NCBI RefSeq assembly: GCF_025791835.1
Contig: NZ_JAOXLP010000004.1
Span: 178,714-242,713 of the forward strand
Direction: 5' to 3'
Source: Roseomonas xinghualingensis
GTDB lineage: Bacteria > Pseudomonadota > Alphaproteobacteria > Acetobacterales > Acetobacteraceae
Length of the DNA: 64,000 nt
Shown piece after piece: positions 27,032 through 35,613 of the stretch. Below the pieces are notes generated by a model. It was not told the DNA's origin and searched no databases. It was given only the letters and a program-made list of their open reading frames with translations. Made by a program: the position numbers and the translations under genes. Numbering within the stretch: the stretch's first letter is position 1; each line of letters starts with the position of its first letter.

Positions 27032-27277
27032 GGGACCCTCAGGAGCCGCTACCGCCCACGACGCGAAACCCCGTTGGGTTTGAATGGTTTTCTCGAATAT
27101 GGCGGAAAAGAGGAGGATAAGGGGCAGGCAGGCATCCGCCCGCTCCGGCGGAAGGAAGCTTCATTGTTCCTCCGCTGCCCGGCGGAATGCGATGTCCAGG
27201 GTTCGAGCCCCCATCAATGGTTTGAATGCCGGTAGGTGGCCCCTTGAGGTTCTCCGGGCCGGCGGAAGGGAGGGATC

Positions 27278-28801
27278 GTGGGACGCCTCGTCATTGTCTC
27301 GAATCGGGTAGGCGTTCCAAAGCGCGGGGACGCCCCGACGGCTGGCGGCTTGGCCGTCGCGCTGAAGGATGCGTTCAGCAACCGCGGCGGGCTGTGGTTT
27401 GGGTGGAGTGGAACGGTTTCCGCCGATCCGCCGGACGTGGTGAAGCACGCGCGGCGCGGCAATGTGGACTACGCCGTGATCGATCTCTCGCAGGAGGCCT
27501 ATGAGGGCTTCTATGCGGGCCATGCGAATGCGGCGCTCTGGCCAGTGTTCCATTTCCGCCTTGGCCTGCTGAGCTACGATCGCGACCATGCGGAATGCTA
27601 CCGTGCGGCGAACCGGCGCTATGCGGAGAAGCTGCTCCCCCTGCTGCGGCCGGACGACACGATCTGGGTGCATGACTACCAGCTGATTCCGCTGGGGGCC
27701 GAGTTGCGCGCCATGGGATCGCGGCACCGCATCGGCTTCTTCCACCACATCCCCTTCCCGCCCTGGGCTGTCTTTTCCGCCATGCCTGGCGCCGAGGAGG
27801 TGATCCGTGCCCTGCTGGCCTATGACCTGGTGGGGGTGCAGACGCACCGCGACCTGACCGGGCTGCTGGACTGCATGGCCCAGGGCACCGGGATGAAGGT
27901 ACGGGCGGGTGGCGAGATTCGCTTCCGCGGCCGCCGCACCCGCTTCCGCGCTTTCCCCATCGCCATTGCCACAGACGAGTTCGCGGAACTGGCGGCCCGC
28001 AATGTGACGCAGCCGGCCACGCAGCGACTTCAGGCCAGCCTCGCGGGCCGGGACCTGATCATCGGGGCGGAGCGGCTTGATTACACCAAGGGGCTGCCGG
28101 AGCGGCTCCGAGCCTTCGGCGCGCTGCTGGAGCGTTTCCCCGAGCATAGCAGCCACGTGACCTATCTACAGGTCGCGGCGCGCTCTCGTGAGGATGTGGA
28201 GAGCTACAAGGATCTCAAGCGCGAGATCGAGCACCTCGCGGGGCGGATCAACGGCGACTATTCGGACGCGGACTGGACCCCGGTACGCTATGTGGGCCGC
28301 GCCGTGCCACGCGATACCCTGGCGGGCTTCTACCGGATCGCGAAGGTCGGGCTGGTGACGCCGCTGCGGGATGGGATGAACCTGGTCGCGAAGGAATATG
28401 TGGCGGCGCAGGACCCGGAGGATCCGGGCGTGCTGGTGCTGTCACGCTTCGCCGGCGCGGCGGAGGGAATGCCGGAGGCGTTGCTGGTCAATCCGCTGGA
28501 TGCCTACGGCATGGCCGAAGCGCTGAACGCCGCCCTGACCATGCCGCTGGAGGAACGGCGGGAGCGCCACGCCGCCATGTTCCGCCGGCTGCAGGCACAC
28601 AGCGTGTCTGGCTGGGCCAAGTCCTTCCTCGATGCGCTGGAGCGGCCGGATACGAGCGACACCACGCATTCGCGCGCCGCGGCGCTTTCGGTATTTCAGC
28701 CCCGGCTGCTCTCGCGCAGCGCGGCAACCTCTTCCGACAGCGCCTCGGAGGAAAGCGTAGTGAGCCATGTGGCGGGTTGGTCCACGGCCCGGGCGAGCTG
28801 A
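27278..28801 (+). CDS. otsA: Trehalose-6-phosphate synthase
   Basis: 507 residues, GT20 family. RLVIVSNRVGVPKRGD, then AAGGL-type TAGGLAVAL, WVHDYQLIPLGAELRAM, FFHHIPFPPW, ERLDYTKGLPERLRAF and TPLRDGMNLVAKEYVAAQ carry UDP-glucose and glucose-6-phosphate ligands. GTG start with AAGGGAGGG upstream. The C-terminal 50 residues are Ser/Thr/Ala-rich and unlike the core. Its 3' end runs 106 nt into the 3' end of aat on the opposite strand, so the extension is probably a read-through of the former end. Confidence 0.95.
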   Translation: MGRLVIVSNRVGVPKRGDAPTAGGLAVALKDAFSNRGGLWFGWSGTVSADPPDVVKHARRGNVDYAVIDLSQEAYEGFYAGHANAALWPVFHFRLGLLSYDRDHAECYRAANRRYAEKLLPLLRPDDTIWVHDYQLIPLGAELRAMGSRHRIGFFHHIPFPPWAVFSAMPGAEEVIRALLAYDLVGVQTHRDLTGLLDCMAQGTGMKVRAGGEIRFRGRRTRFRAFPIAIATDEFAELAARNVTQPATQRLQASLAGRDLIIGAERLDYTKGLPERLRAFGALLERFPEHSSHVTYLQVAARSREDVESYKDLKREIEHLAGRINGDYSDADWTPVRYVGRAVPRDTLAGFYRIAKVGLVTPLRDGMNLVAKEYVAAQDPEDPGVLVLSRFAGAAEGMPEALLVNPLDAYGMAEALNAALTMPLEERRERHAAMFRRLQAHSVSGWAKSFLDALERPDTSDTTHSRAAALSVFQPRLLSRSAATSSDSASEESVVSHVAGWSTARAS

Positions 28802-29364
28802 GCGCGGTATTCGGCCTGGGGGATTTCCGTGGCGCCGAAGCGGGCGAGATGCTCGTTCAGGAACTGCGTGTCGAGGACGGTGAAGCCGCCTCGCCGCAAG
28901 CGGACGACCAGATGCACAAGCGCAACCTTCGAGGCATCGGTGACGCGTGAGAACATGCTTTCACCAAAGAAGGCGCCGCCGATGCGGATGCCGTAGAGAC
29001 CGCCAACCAGCGCGCCATCCTGCCGAACCTCAATAGAATGGGCATGGCCCATGCTGTGCAGGGCGTTGAACAGGTCCTCGATCTCGGCATTGATCCAGCT
29101 GTCCTCGCGCCCTGGGGCGGGGGCGGCGCAACCGGCGAGAACGGCAGCAAAATCCGTATCGGCCGTCACTTCGAAGCGGCCGGAGAGCACCGTGCGGCGC
29201 AGGCGGCGCGGCAGGTGGAAATGATCCAGCGGCAGCACACCGCGCATCTTCGGATCGAGCCAGTAAAGGCGGCCGGAACGGCGGCCCTCGGCCATGGGGA
29301 AGAGGCCCGCGCGATAGGCGCGAAGGACCAGATCAGGCGTAATGGGCAGGGCGCGTCGGCTCAT
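28696..29364 (-). CDS. aat: Leucyl/phenylalanyl-tRNA-protein transferase
   Basis: 222 residues. Adds Leu or Phe to N-terminal Arg/Lys, producing N-end-rule substrates for ClpS-ClpAP (clpS and clpA are also in this window). AYRAGLFPMAEG, YWLDPKMRGVLPLD, FHLPRRLRRT, GREDSWINAEIEDLFNALH and GGLYGIRIGGAFFGESMFSR are the family motifs. ATG at 29364 (MSRRALPITP) gives normal length; the longer frame is unconserved. Convergent with and overlapping otsA. Confidence 0.95.
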   Translation of the reverse strand: MSRRALPITPDLVLRAYRAGLFPMAEGRRSGRLYWLDPKMRGVLPLDHFHLPRRLRRTVLSGRFEVTADTDFAAVLAGCAAPAPGREDSWINAEIEDLFNALHSMGHAHSIEVRQDGALVGGLYGIRIGGAFFGESMFSRVTDASKVALVHLVVRLRRGGFTVLDTQFLNEHLARFGATEIPQAEYRAQLARAVDQPATWLTTLSSEALSEEVAALRESSRG

Positions 29365-29430
29365 CCGGAGAACCGGGAAGCGGATGCGTTTCGATCCGGG
29401 CCATGCCGCATGGGCAGAAGATAAGACCAT

Positions 29431-29461
29431 CCCTGGCGCGGCGCCACGGGCCGCGCCAGGG
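29431..29461 (-). repeat. Inverted repeat downstream of accC
   Basis: CCCTGGCGCGGC and GCCGCGCCAGGG separated by GCCACGG, just after the accC stop. No T tract follows on the minus strand (ATGGTCTTATC), so it is at best a weak terminator or an mRNA-stabilising hairpin between accC and aat. Confidence 0.5.
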
Positions 29462-29468
29462 AATCGGA

Positions 29469-30827
29469 TCAACCACCCGGCATATGGCGGGCGACGAAAC
29501 GCTCCAGCCAATGGATGGTGTAGTCGCCATCCTGGAACTCCGGATCATCCATGATGATCTGGTGCAGCGGGATGGTCGTGCGGATGCCGTCCACCACCAT
29601 TTCCGTCAGGGCGCGGCGGCAGCGGGCGATCGCCTCGGCACGGGTGGAGCCGTGGACGATCAGCTTGGCGACCAGGCTGTCGTAATGGGGCGGCACGGAG
29701 TAGCCGGCATAGAGCGCGCTGTCGATCCGCACGCCCAGGCCGCCAGGAGCGTGATAGGCCGTCACCCGCCCCGGGCTGGGAGCGAAGGTGACAGGGTCCT
29801 CGGCCGTGATGCGGCACTCGATGGCATGGCCGTTGAAGCGGATGTCCTTCTGCTCGTAGCCGAGCGGCTCACCCGCCGCGACGCGGATCTGCTCGCGCAC
29901 CAGATCGACGCCGCAGACCATCTCCGTCACCGGATGCTCCACCTGCAGGCGGGTGTTCATCTCGATGAAGGCGAACTGCTCGTCCTGGTAGAGGAATTCC
30001 AGCGTGCCGGCGCCACGATAGCCGAGTTGCTTCAGCGCATTGGTCACCGTCTCGCCCAGCGCGTCACGCGCGGCGGCGGTGAGGACGGGACTGCCCGCCT
30101 CCTCCACCAGCTTCTGGTGGCGGCGCTGGAGCGAGCAGTCACGCTCGCCGAAATGCACGACATTGCCGTGGGTATCGGCCAGGATCTGCATCTCGATATG
30201 CCGCGGGCGGTCGAGATACTTCTCCATGTAGACGCTGTCGTCGCCGAAGGCGGCCTTGGCCTCCGTGCGGGCAACGCGCCAGGCCTCCTCCAGCTCATCG
30301 GCGTTGTGGGCGACCTTCATCCCACGCCCGCCGCCGCCGGCGGCTGCCTTGATCAGCACGGGATACTTGATCTGCTCCGCGACCTCACGCGCTTCTTCCA
30401 GCGAACCGAGCGCGCCGGGCGAGCCGGGAACGAGGGGCACGCCCAGGCGGCGCATCGCATCCTTTGCGGCGATCTTGTCGCCCATGATGCGGATATGCTC
30501 GGCGGTCGGGCCGATGAAGGCGAGACCATGGGCCTCCACCATCTCGGCGAAGCGGGCATTCTCGGAAAGGAAGCCGTAGCCGGGATGGATGGCCTCCGCG
30601 CCGGTGATGGTGGCGGCGGAGAGGATGGCGGCGGCGTTCAGGTAGCTGTCGCGGGCCGCGGGCGGGCCGATGCAGACGCTTTCATCCGCCAGGCGCACAT
30701 GCATCGCCGTGTCGTCGGCGGTGGAATGCACCGCCACCGTGCGGATGCCCATCTCCTGGCAGGCGCGGTGGATGCGGAGCGCGATTTCGCCGCGATTGGC
30801 GATGAGGACTTTGTTGAAGGCGGGCAC
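29469..30827 (-). CDS. accC: Acetyl-CoA carboxylase, biotin carboxylase subunit
   Basis: 452 residues. Carboxylates AccB-linked biotin with ATP and bicarbonate, the first step of fatty-acid synthesis. KVLIANRGEIALRI, IHPGYGFLSEN, the ATP-grasp glycine loop KAAAGGGGRGMK, ERDCSLQRRHQKLVEEA and EMNTRLQVEHPVTEMV are all intact. GTG start, 4 nt after accB. Confidence 0.97.
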   Translation of the reverse strand: MPAFNKVLIANRGEIALRIHRACQEMGIRTVAVHSTADDTAMHVRLADESVCIGPPAARDSYLNAAAILSAATITGAEAIHPGYGFLSENARFAEMVEAHGLAFIGPTAEHIRIMGDKIAAKDAMRRLGVPLVPGSPGALGSLEEAREVAEQIKYPVLIKAAAGGGGRGMKVAHNADELEEAWRVARTEAKAAFGDDSVYMEKYLDRPRHIEMQILADTHGNVVHFGERDCSLQRRHQKLVEEAGSPVLTAAARDALGETVTNALKQLGYRGAGTLEFLYQDEQFAFIEMNTRLQVEHPVTEMVCGVDLVREQIRVAAGEPLGYEQKDIRFNGHAIECRITAEDPVTFAPSPGRVTAYHAPGGLGVRIDSALYAGYSVPPHYDSLVAKLIVHGSTRAEAIARCRRALTEMVVDGIRTTIPLHQIIMDDPEFQDGDYTIHWLERFVARHMPGG

Positions 30828-30831
30828 GCGA

Positions 30832-31311
30832 CTACTCGATGACCAGCAGGGGCTCGCCGAACTCGACCGGCATGCCGCTCTCGATGAGGATGCGGGTGAC
30901 GGTGCCCGCCTTGGGGGCCTTGATCTGGTTAAAGGTCTTCATCGCCTCGATCAGCAGCAGGGTCTGGCCCTGGCTGACCTTGGCACCGAGGGTGACGAAG
31001 GGCGTGGCGCCGGGCTCCGGGGAGAGATAGGCGACGCCGACCATCGGCGAGGTCACGGCGCCGGGAGTGGCGGCGGTCACCTCATCATTCGCGGCGGCCG
31101 GCGCGGCGGGGGCTACCGAGGCGGGCATGGCGGCGGGCGCCATGGCGGCAGGGGCCGGTGCAATGGACTGCACCACCTGCTGGGCCGGCATGCTGCGGGC
31201 CACGCGGATGCGGCTTTCGTTCTCAACCAGCTCGATCTCGGTGAGATCGGTTTCACGAAGGATCTTGGCCAGGGCGCGGATCGCGTCCGGGTCAAAGGAG
31301 AGGCCACTCAT
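30832..31311 (-). CDS. accB: Acetyl-CoA carboxylase, biotin carboxyl carrier protein
   Basis: 159 residues. N-terminal helical part, an Ala/Pro-rich flexible linker (about 47-75), then the biotinyl domain with [14 protein letters not shown], biotin on Lys125. The ATG overlaps the aroQ stop as ATGA. Forms the carboxylase with AccC and AccAD. Confidence 0.97.
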   Translation of the reverse strand: MSGLSFDPDAIRALAKILRETDLTEIELVENESRIRVARSMPAQQVVQSIAPAPAAMAPAAMPASVAPAAPAAANDEVTAATPGAVTSPMVGVAYLSPEPGATPFVTLGAKVSQGQTLLLIEAMKTFNQIKAPKAGTVTRILIESGMPVEFGEPLLVIE

Positions 31312-31763
31312 ACCGTGTCGTCCTGACCGATGATGCCGGCGATCGCGCGGAGCGCCAGGGCATAGCCCCCAACGCCCAGGCCGCAGATCACGCCCACCGC
31401 CGCGCGGGAGACGTAGGAGAGATGCCGGAAAGGCTCCCGCCGGTGAATGTTGGTGATATGGACCTCGACCACCGGCAGGTCCACCGCCAGCAACGCATCC
31501 ATCAACGCGATGGAGGTATGCGAGTAGCCTGCCGGGTTGATGATGATGCCAGCGGCATTGCCGCGGCATTCCTGGATCCAGGAGATCAGCTCGCCTTCCA
31601 GGTTGGTCTGGCGGAAGTCGATCGCCAGCCCGAGTTCCTCCGCCGCCTCGGCGCAGAGCGCCTCGACGTCGTCGAGCGTCGCGGTGCCGTATTTCTCCGG
31701 CTCGCGCATGCCCAGCATATTGAGGTTCGGGCCGTTGAAGACGGCGATCAGCGGGGGTTCCAC
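31308..31763 (-). CDS. aroQ: Type II 3-dehydroquinate dehydratase
   Basis: 151 residues from GTG 31763. Shikimate pathway: dehydrates 3-dehydroquinate. [20 protein letters not shown] holds the catalytic Tyr and Asn/Arg; [14 protein letters not shown] and [16 protein letters not shown] (catalytic His) follow. First gene of the aroQ-accB-accC-aat run and divergent from thiS. Confidence 0.95.
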   Translation of the reverse strand: MEPPLIAVFNGPNLNMLGMREPEKYGTATLDDVEALCAEAAEELGLAIDFRQTNLEGELISWIQECRGNAAGIIINPAGYSHTSIALMDALLAVDLPVVEVHITNIHRREPFRHLSYVSRAAVGVICGLGVGGYALALRAIAGIIGQDDTV

Positions 31764-31930
31764 GGTCTTGGTTCCGGTCCGCCCGGGGATGCATCCGGGA
31801 CTATGCGGCGCCGGGCTAGCATGCACGCGCGCCTGCACGCAAACGGTGCGCCCCCTTCAACCCGGGCCCGGACCATGCCACATGGCCCCTTACCATGCCC
31901 GGAACCCTTTCCCAGGCCCCGCCCAGTGCG

Positions 31931-32131
31931 ATGGCCATTACCGTGAACGGAGAGGCCCGGTCCTTGCCGGCCTCCCTCCCCCTTTCCGATTTTCTTGCCC
32001 AGGCAGGGCTGGACCTGCGGAAGGTGGCGGTGGAACGGAACGAGGAAATCGTCCCCCGCTCCGCCTATGCGACCACCCTTCTTGAGCCCGGGGACCAGCT
32101 TGAGATCGTGCACTTCATCGGGGGAGGCTGA
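31931..32131 (+). CDS. thiS: Sulfur carrier protein ThiS
   Basis: 66 residues. Ubiquitin-like fold beginning [15 protein letters not shown] and ending in the obligatory IGGG tail (HFIGGG) whose final Gly is thiocarboxylated for thiazole synthesis. The ATG at 31931 gives the standard ThiS length; an earlier in-frame ATG adds 12 unconserved residues. thiG follows 4 nt later. Confidence 0.93.
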   Translation: MAITVNGEARSLPASLPLSDFLAQAGLDLRKVAVERNEEIVPRSAYATTLLEPGDQLEIVHFIGGG

Positions 32132-32135
32132 GCCC

Positions 32136-32930
32136 ATGGACGGGATGACGCCGGCACAGGACGATTCCTGGGAGGTGGCAGGCCACCGCTTCCATTCCCG
32201 CCTCGTGGTCGGGACCGGGCGGTACAAGAGCCTGGAGGAGACAGCGGCCGCCATCGAGGCCTCGGGCGCCGAGATGGTGACGGTCGCGGTGCGGCGGGTG
32301 AACCTGTCGGACCCCAGCGCGCCGATGCTGCAGGATTTCGTGCCGCCGGACCGCTATACCTATCTGCCCAACACCGCTGGCTGCCACACGGCCAAGGAGG
32401 CGGTGCGGACGCTGCGCCTGGCGCGCGAGGCCGGAGGCTGGAACCTGGTGAAGCTGGAGGTGCTGGGTCCCCCACCCTTCCTCTACCCGGACATGCCCGC
32501 GACCTTCGAGGCGGCGGAGGCCCTCATCAAGGATGGCTTCCAGGTGATGGTCTATTGCGCCGACGATCCACTGGCGGCGAAGCGGCTGGAGGAGATGGGT
32601 TGTGTGGCGGTGATGCCGCTGGGCGCGCCGATCGGCTCCGGCTTGGGCCTGACCAACCCCTTCATGCTTCGTTCCATCATTGAGAACGCAAAGGTGCCAG
32701 TGCTGGTGGATGCCGGGATCGGCACGGCCAGCGAGGCAGCCCAGGCGATGGAACTGGGTTGCGACGCGGTCCTGCTGAATTCCGCCATCGCCCATGCGCG
32801 CGAGCCGGTGCGGATGGCCCGCGCCATGAAGGCAGCGGTGGAAGCGGGGCGGCATGCCTATCTGGCCGGGCGGATGCCACGAAACTACGCAGCTGATGCG
32901 TCCAGCCCAATGACGGGGCTGATCCGATAG
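32136..32930 (+). CDS. thiG: Thiazole synthase
   Basis: 264 residues. TIM barrel that builds the thiazole phosphate of thiamine from DXP, dehydroglycine and ThiS thiocarboxylate. [28 protein letters not shown] (Schiff-base Lys), [14 protein letters not shown] and [18 protein letters not shown] are the family motifs. GGGGAGG precedes the ATG. Other thiamine genes are not in the window. Confidence 0.96.
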   Translation: MDGMTPAQDDSWEVAGHRFHSRLVVGTGRYKSLEETAAAIEASGAEMVTVAVRRVNLSDPSAPMLQDFVPPDRYTYLPNTAGCHTAKEAVRTLRLAREAGGWNLVKLEVLGPPPFLYPDMPATFEAAEALIKDGFQVMVYCADDPLAAKRLEEMGCVAVMPLGAPIGSGLGLTNPFMLRSIIENAKVPVLVDAGIGTASEAAQAMELGCDAVLLNSAIAHAREPVRMARAMKAAVEAGRHAYLAGRMPRNYAADASSPMTGLIR

Positions 32931-33112
32931 ACGGGAGGCCCTCGGTCCCGGCTGAGGGTTATCCTTCCAATGCCTGCGGTGGCTTGATCCGCCGCGGGTG
33001 TGGAATGCAGCATTTACGTGTACCGACATGGTGAAATGAGTTCGGACGGGCACTAATTCACGCCAATCCGCGCAAATCCGGCACTGCCTCCGCGCTCCGG
33101 GAGAGTTCAGCC

Positions 33113-34345
33113 ATGTCTGCCACCACTTTTGCCGCAGCGCCGCCAGTTCCACGGCCACCAAGCGTTCAGACCATCCCGGCCCTGGGCGCCGCCCTTCTGC
33201 TGCTGCTCGGCATGGTGGCGATCGGGCAGATGGTGAGCCCCAAGCAGGCGGCGCTTTATCTACTCGGCGCCGCGCTAGGCCTTGTCCTGTATCACGCCGC
33301 CTTCGGCTTCACCTCAGCCTGGCGCGTCTTCATCGCGGATCGGCGGGGCGAAGGGCTGCGCGCCCAGATGGCGATGCTGGCCATTACCATCCTTCTGTTC
33401 TTCCCCGTCCTTTCAGCCGGCACGCTGTTCGGGCAGCCGGTGCAGGGGCTGGTCTCGCCGGTCGGCGTCTCGGTCATATTCGGCGCCTTCATCTTCGGCA
33501 TCGGTATGCAGCTGGGTGGCGGATGCGCCTCGGGGACGCTCTACACGGCGGGCGGCGGCTCGGTACGGATGGTGCTGACGCTGCTGGCCTTCGTGGCTGG
33601 CTCCACCTTGGGTGCCGCGCATTTCCACTGGTGGGCGGCCCTGCCGCACCTGCCGCCCATCTCGGTGGTGAAGGCCTGGGGCGTCGTGCCGGCGCTCGCC
33701 ATGAACCTGGCGCTCTTCGCCCTTATCGCGGGGGCAACAGTGGTGCTGGAACGGCGCCGCCATGGGCGGCTGGTGACGAACCAGCCTTCCTCGCGCTCAG
33801 GCCTTCCGCGGCTGCTGCGCGGTCCCTGGCCAATCCTGGCTGGCGCGGTAGCGCTGGCGCTGCTGAACTTCATGACCCTGGCGCTGGCAGGCCGGCCCTG
33901 GGGCATTACCTCGGCCTTCGCCCTCTGGGGCTCCAAGGCGGCCATGGCGCTGGGTATCGACGCCGCCAGCTGGCCCTTCTGGTCGCGCCCCGCCCAGCAG
34001 GCGGCCCTGCATGGCAACGTGCTGAACGACGTCACCTCGGTGATGGATTTCGGCATCATTGTCGGCGCCCTGCTGGCGGCGGCGCTGGCAGGACGCTACG
34101 CGCCGAGGTTCCGGGTGCCGCTGCGCTCGGCCGTGGCGGCGGTGGTGGGCGGCATCATGCTCGGCTACGGCGCGCGGCTGGCCTATGGCTGCAACATCGG
34201 CGCCTATTTTTCGGGCATCGCCTCCGGCAGCCTGCATGGCTGGGTTTGGATGGTGGCGGCCTTCTTCGGCAATGTGCTGGGCACACGGCTGCGCCCGTTC
34301 TTCGGGCTGGAAGTGGAGCGGGTGCCACGGCAGACCGGCTGCTGA
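33113..34345 (+). CDS. YeeE/YedE-family (TsuA-like) sulfur transporter
   Basis: 410 residues, about nine to ten hydrophobic segments in two repeats. The two halves carry the conserved cysteine motifs of the thiosulfate transporter family: GMQLGGGCASGTLYTAGGGS and YGARLAYGCNIGAYFSGIAS. It likely imports thiosulfate or another small sulfur compound. ATG preceded by GGGAGAG. Standing next to thiS-thiG, it may supply sulfur, but they are separated by 182 nt and may be independent. Confidence 0.9.
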   Translation: MSATTFAAAPPVPRPPSVQTIPALGAALLLLLGMVAIGQMVSPKQAALYLLGAALGLVLYHAAFGFTSAWRVFIADRRGEGLRAQMAMLAITILLFFPVLSAGTLFGQPVQGLVSPVGVSVIFGAFIFGIGMQLGGGCASGTLYTAGGGSVRMVLTLLAFVAGSTLGAAHFHWWAALPHLPPISVVKAWGVVPALAMNLALFALIAGATVVLERRRHGRLVTNQPSSRSGLPRLLRGPWPILAGAVALALLNFMTLALAGRPWGITSAFALWGSKAAMALGIDAASWPFWSRPAQQAALHGNVLNDVTSVMDFGIIVGALLAAALAGRYAPRFRVPLRSAVAAVVGGIMLGYGARLAYGCNIGAYFSGIASGSLHGWVWMVAAFFGNVLGTRLRPFFGLEVERVPRQTGC

Positions 34346-34403
34346 GGACTCCGTCTGGGCTCCCCAATCAGGGGCGGCCGGCGGCATGCTTCTCCAGAAG
34401 ACA

Positions 34404-34616
34404 TCACAGGTACCGGCCGCGCTCCATGATCTCCAACGCATACTCCCGATAGGTGATGCCCAGTTCCTCCGCGCGGGCCAGGCGCCGCAGCGCAATCTCT
34501 CGCGGAGGGGTCTTCCAGGCTTTCTTATGCGCCTTTCGCCAAACAAAGTGCCGCCAGGAGGCATTGGCATCCTCCTCCAACGGTGGACCACCATTGTGCC
34601 CAGGCCCTGGTTGCAT
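34404..34616 (-). CDS. Small conserved alphaproteobacterial protein with HNGGPPL motif
   Basis: 70 residues. Opens MQPGPGHNGGPPLEEDANAS, then WRHFVWRKAHKKAWKTPPRE and a helical tail with LGITYREYALEIMERGRYL. The GHNGGPPL motif recurs at the N-terminus of many small alphaproteobacterial proteins of unknown role, often in accessory regions. The upstream 50 codons of the open frame look unrelated. Confidence 0.68.
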   Translation of the reverse strand: MQPGPGHNGGPPLEEDANASWRHFVWRKAHKKAWKTPPREIALRRLARAEELGITYREYALEIMERGRYL

Positions 34617-34689
34617 GCGCGCCTCCGCTGCGCCGTTCCGGCGGTTGCGAGGCAAGGCGGATGCCAGCCCCGCGAGGCGCCTCAGGAGC

Positions 34690-35082
34690 TTAGTCCCAGT
34701 AGGGCGGCATGTGGCGGAGCTGGCGGTCGCTCCGCGTGCTGAGGCGGGTGGCGCAAAGGATATCAAGCAGCGTCACTCCCACCACAGCAGCGACGGCCAG
34801 CTTCACATTGGCCCGCTCGCGCGGACCGAAAACCGGGGTGCCGCCCAGCACAGCCAGGTCCAGCGCGTCGCCGCCTACCCGGGCCCAGAGCAGCGGCGCG
34901 CAGGTGGGATTGGCAAGGATAGCGACACCATTGACCATCTCGCGGGCTCCGAAGGCGCGAATGAGCCTTGTGTGGCGCCGCATGCCAAGCTTTCGGGCGA
35001 GGGTCCGACCGCAGAAGATCTCCATCAGCCCCAGGCCGATACTGAACCATCCCAGAAAGCGGGCCAGACGGACGACATGCAT
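34690..35082 (-). CDS. Small membrane protein, DUF4267-like
   Basis: 130 residues with about three to four hydrophobic stretches (FLGWFSIGLGLMEIF; VNGVAILANP; ANVKLAVAAVVGVTLLDILC). The pattern RLARFLGWFSIGLGLMEI followed by RLIRAFGAREMVNGVAIL and WARVGGDALDLAVLG is familiar as the membrane part placed before SRPBCC domains in some alphaproteobacteria, here without the soluble domain. Function unknown. Confidence 0.75.
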   Translation of the reverse strand: MHVVRLARFLGWFSIGLGLMEIFCGRTLARKLGMRRHTRLIRAFGAREMVNGVAILANPTCAPLLWARVGGDALDLAVLGGTPVFGPRERANVKLAVAAVVGVTLLDILCATRLSTRSDRQLRHMPPYWD

Positions 35083-35609
35083 GGGTCACTCTCCTTGCGC
35101 GGCCATGGCGGACACCAGACGAGAACGCCCGAGGAGAGGATATGGCTGTCTTAGGGCAGCATCGCCCGGCGGTCCTGGCCGAGGCGTTCCGCTGGCGGAT
35201 TCGATGGGCAGGCGGGCCTTGGTGGAGCTTTTCCAGAAGCGTTCCAGGATGTCCGCGCCGTAATCCGGCCTGCCAGCAGGGGGTTTTGCCCTGGATTTGC
35301 CGGGCCAGAGGGGCTTTCGCCCGGGAGCTTTCCGGCCCTTTGCACAAGACACAAAAAAAATCGGGTCCCGGCGCCAGATAGGCCTTGCACCCCCAGGTCC
35401 GGGGGGCTATCTGCCGCCTCAGACGCAGTACGCACGTGCCTCTGGCCCACAAGGTTACGCAACGACGTCAAGCGTTCTGGCAACCCCCGGAAGCGCAAGC
35501 CGACGGGCTTTCACTTTGGTCGCTGGTTCGTTCGACCGTTCGTCAACCTGAGCATGGCCGTTCCGCCGCATGGCGGACGCCTGCCGCCACGTATCGGGAG
35601 GGTAGTGCG
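35083..35609 (+). ncRNA. Long leader of the ornithine/lysine decarboxylase gene, candidate speF-type RNA
   Basis: 527 nt without a convincing gene. Visible structure: AGATAG (35376-35381) pairs with CTATCT (35407-35412) around a C5/G5 inner stem; CCGCC/GGCGG form a tight hairpin at 35563-35576; an A8 run is at 35353-35360. The speF motif is a known structured leader upstream of alphaproteobacterial ornithine decarboxylase genes, and both position and length fit. The match to the speF consensus could not be tested here. It may start anywhere in the interval. Confidence 0.45.
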
Positions 35610-35613
35610 ATGA
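35554..35613 (+). CDS. Putative 19-codon leader peptide overlapping the decarboxylase start
   Basis: ATG at 35554 opens a frame encoding MAVPPHGGRLPPRIGRVVR whose TGA overlaps the decarboxylase ATG (ATGA). It contains two Pro-Pro pairs and five arginines, and the decarboxylase ribosome-binding site lies inside it. No strong ribosome-binding sequence precedes its ATG. The arrangement would allow translation of the leader to gate the main gene; existence of the peptide is speculative. Confidence 0.3.
   Translation: MAVPPHGGRLPPRIGRVVR

Noticed and set aside
27190..27220. tRNA-like T-loop sequence (GGTTCGAGCCCCC)
   Set aside because: No matching acceptor, D or anticodon arms within tRNA length; only about 57 nt separates the best acceptor-like halves.
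29403..30842. 479-codon frame antisense to accC, and similar frames antisense to galU, ugd and the sugar mutase
   Set aside because: All lie opposite genes with complete catalytic motifs and have His/Gln/Arg-skewed composition typical of antisense artefacts.
35086..35352. 88-codon minus-strand frame in the decarboxylase leader
   Set aside because: No family, no ribosome-binding site, basic and Pro-rich composition; the region is better explained as untranslated leader.
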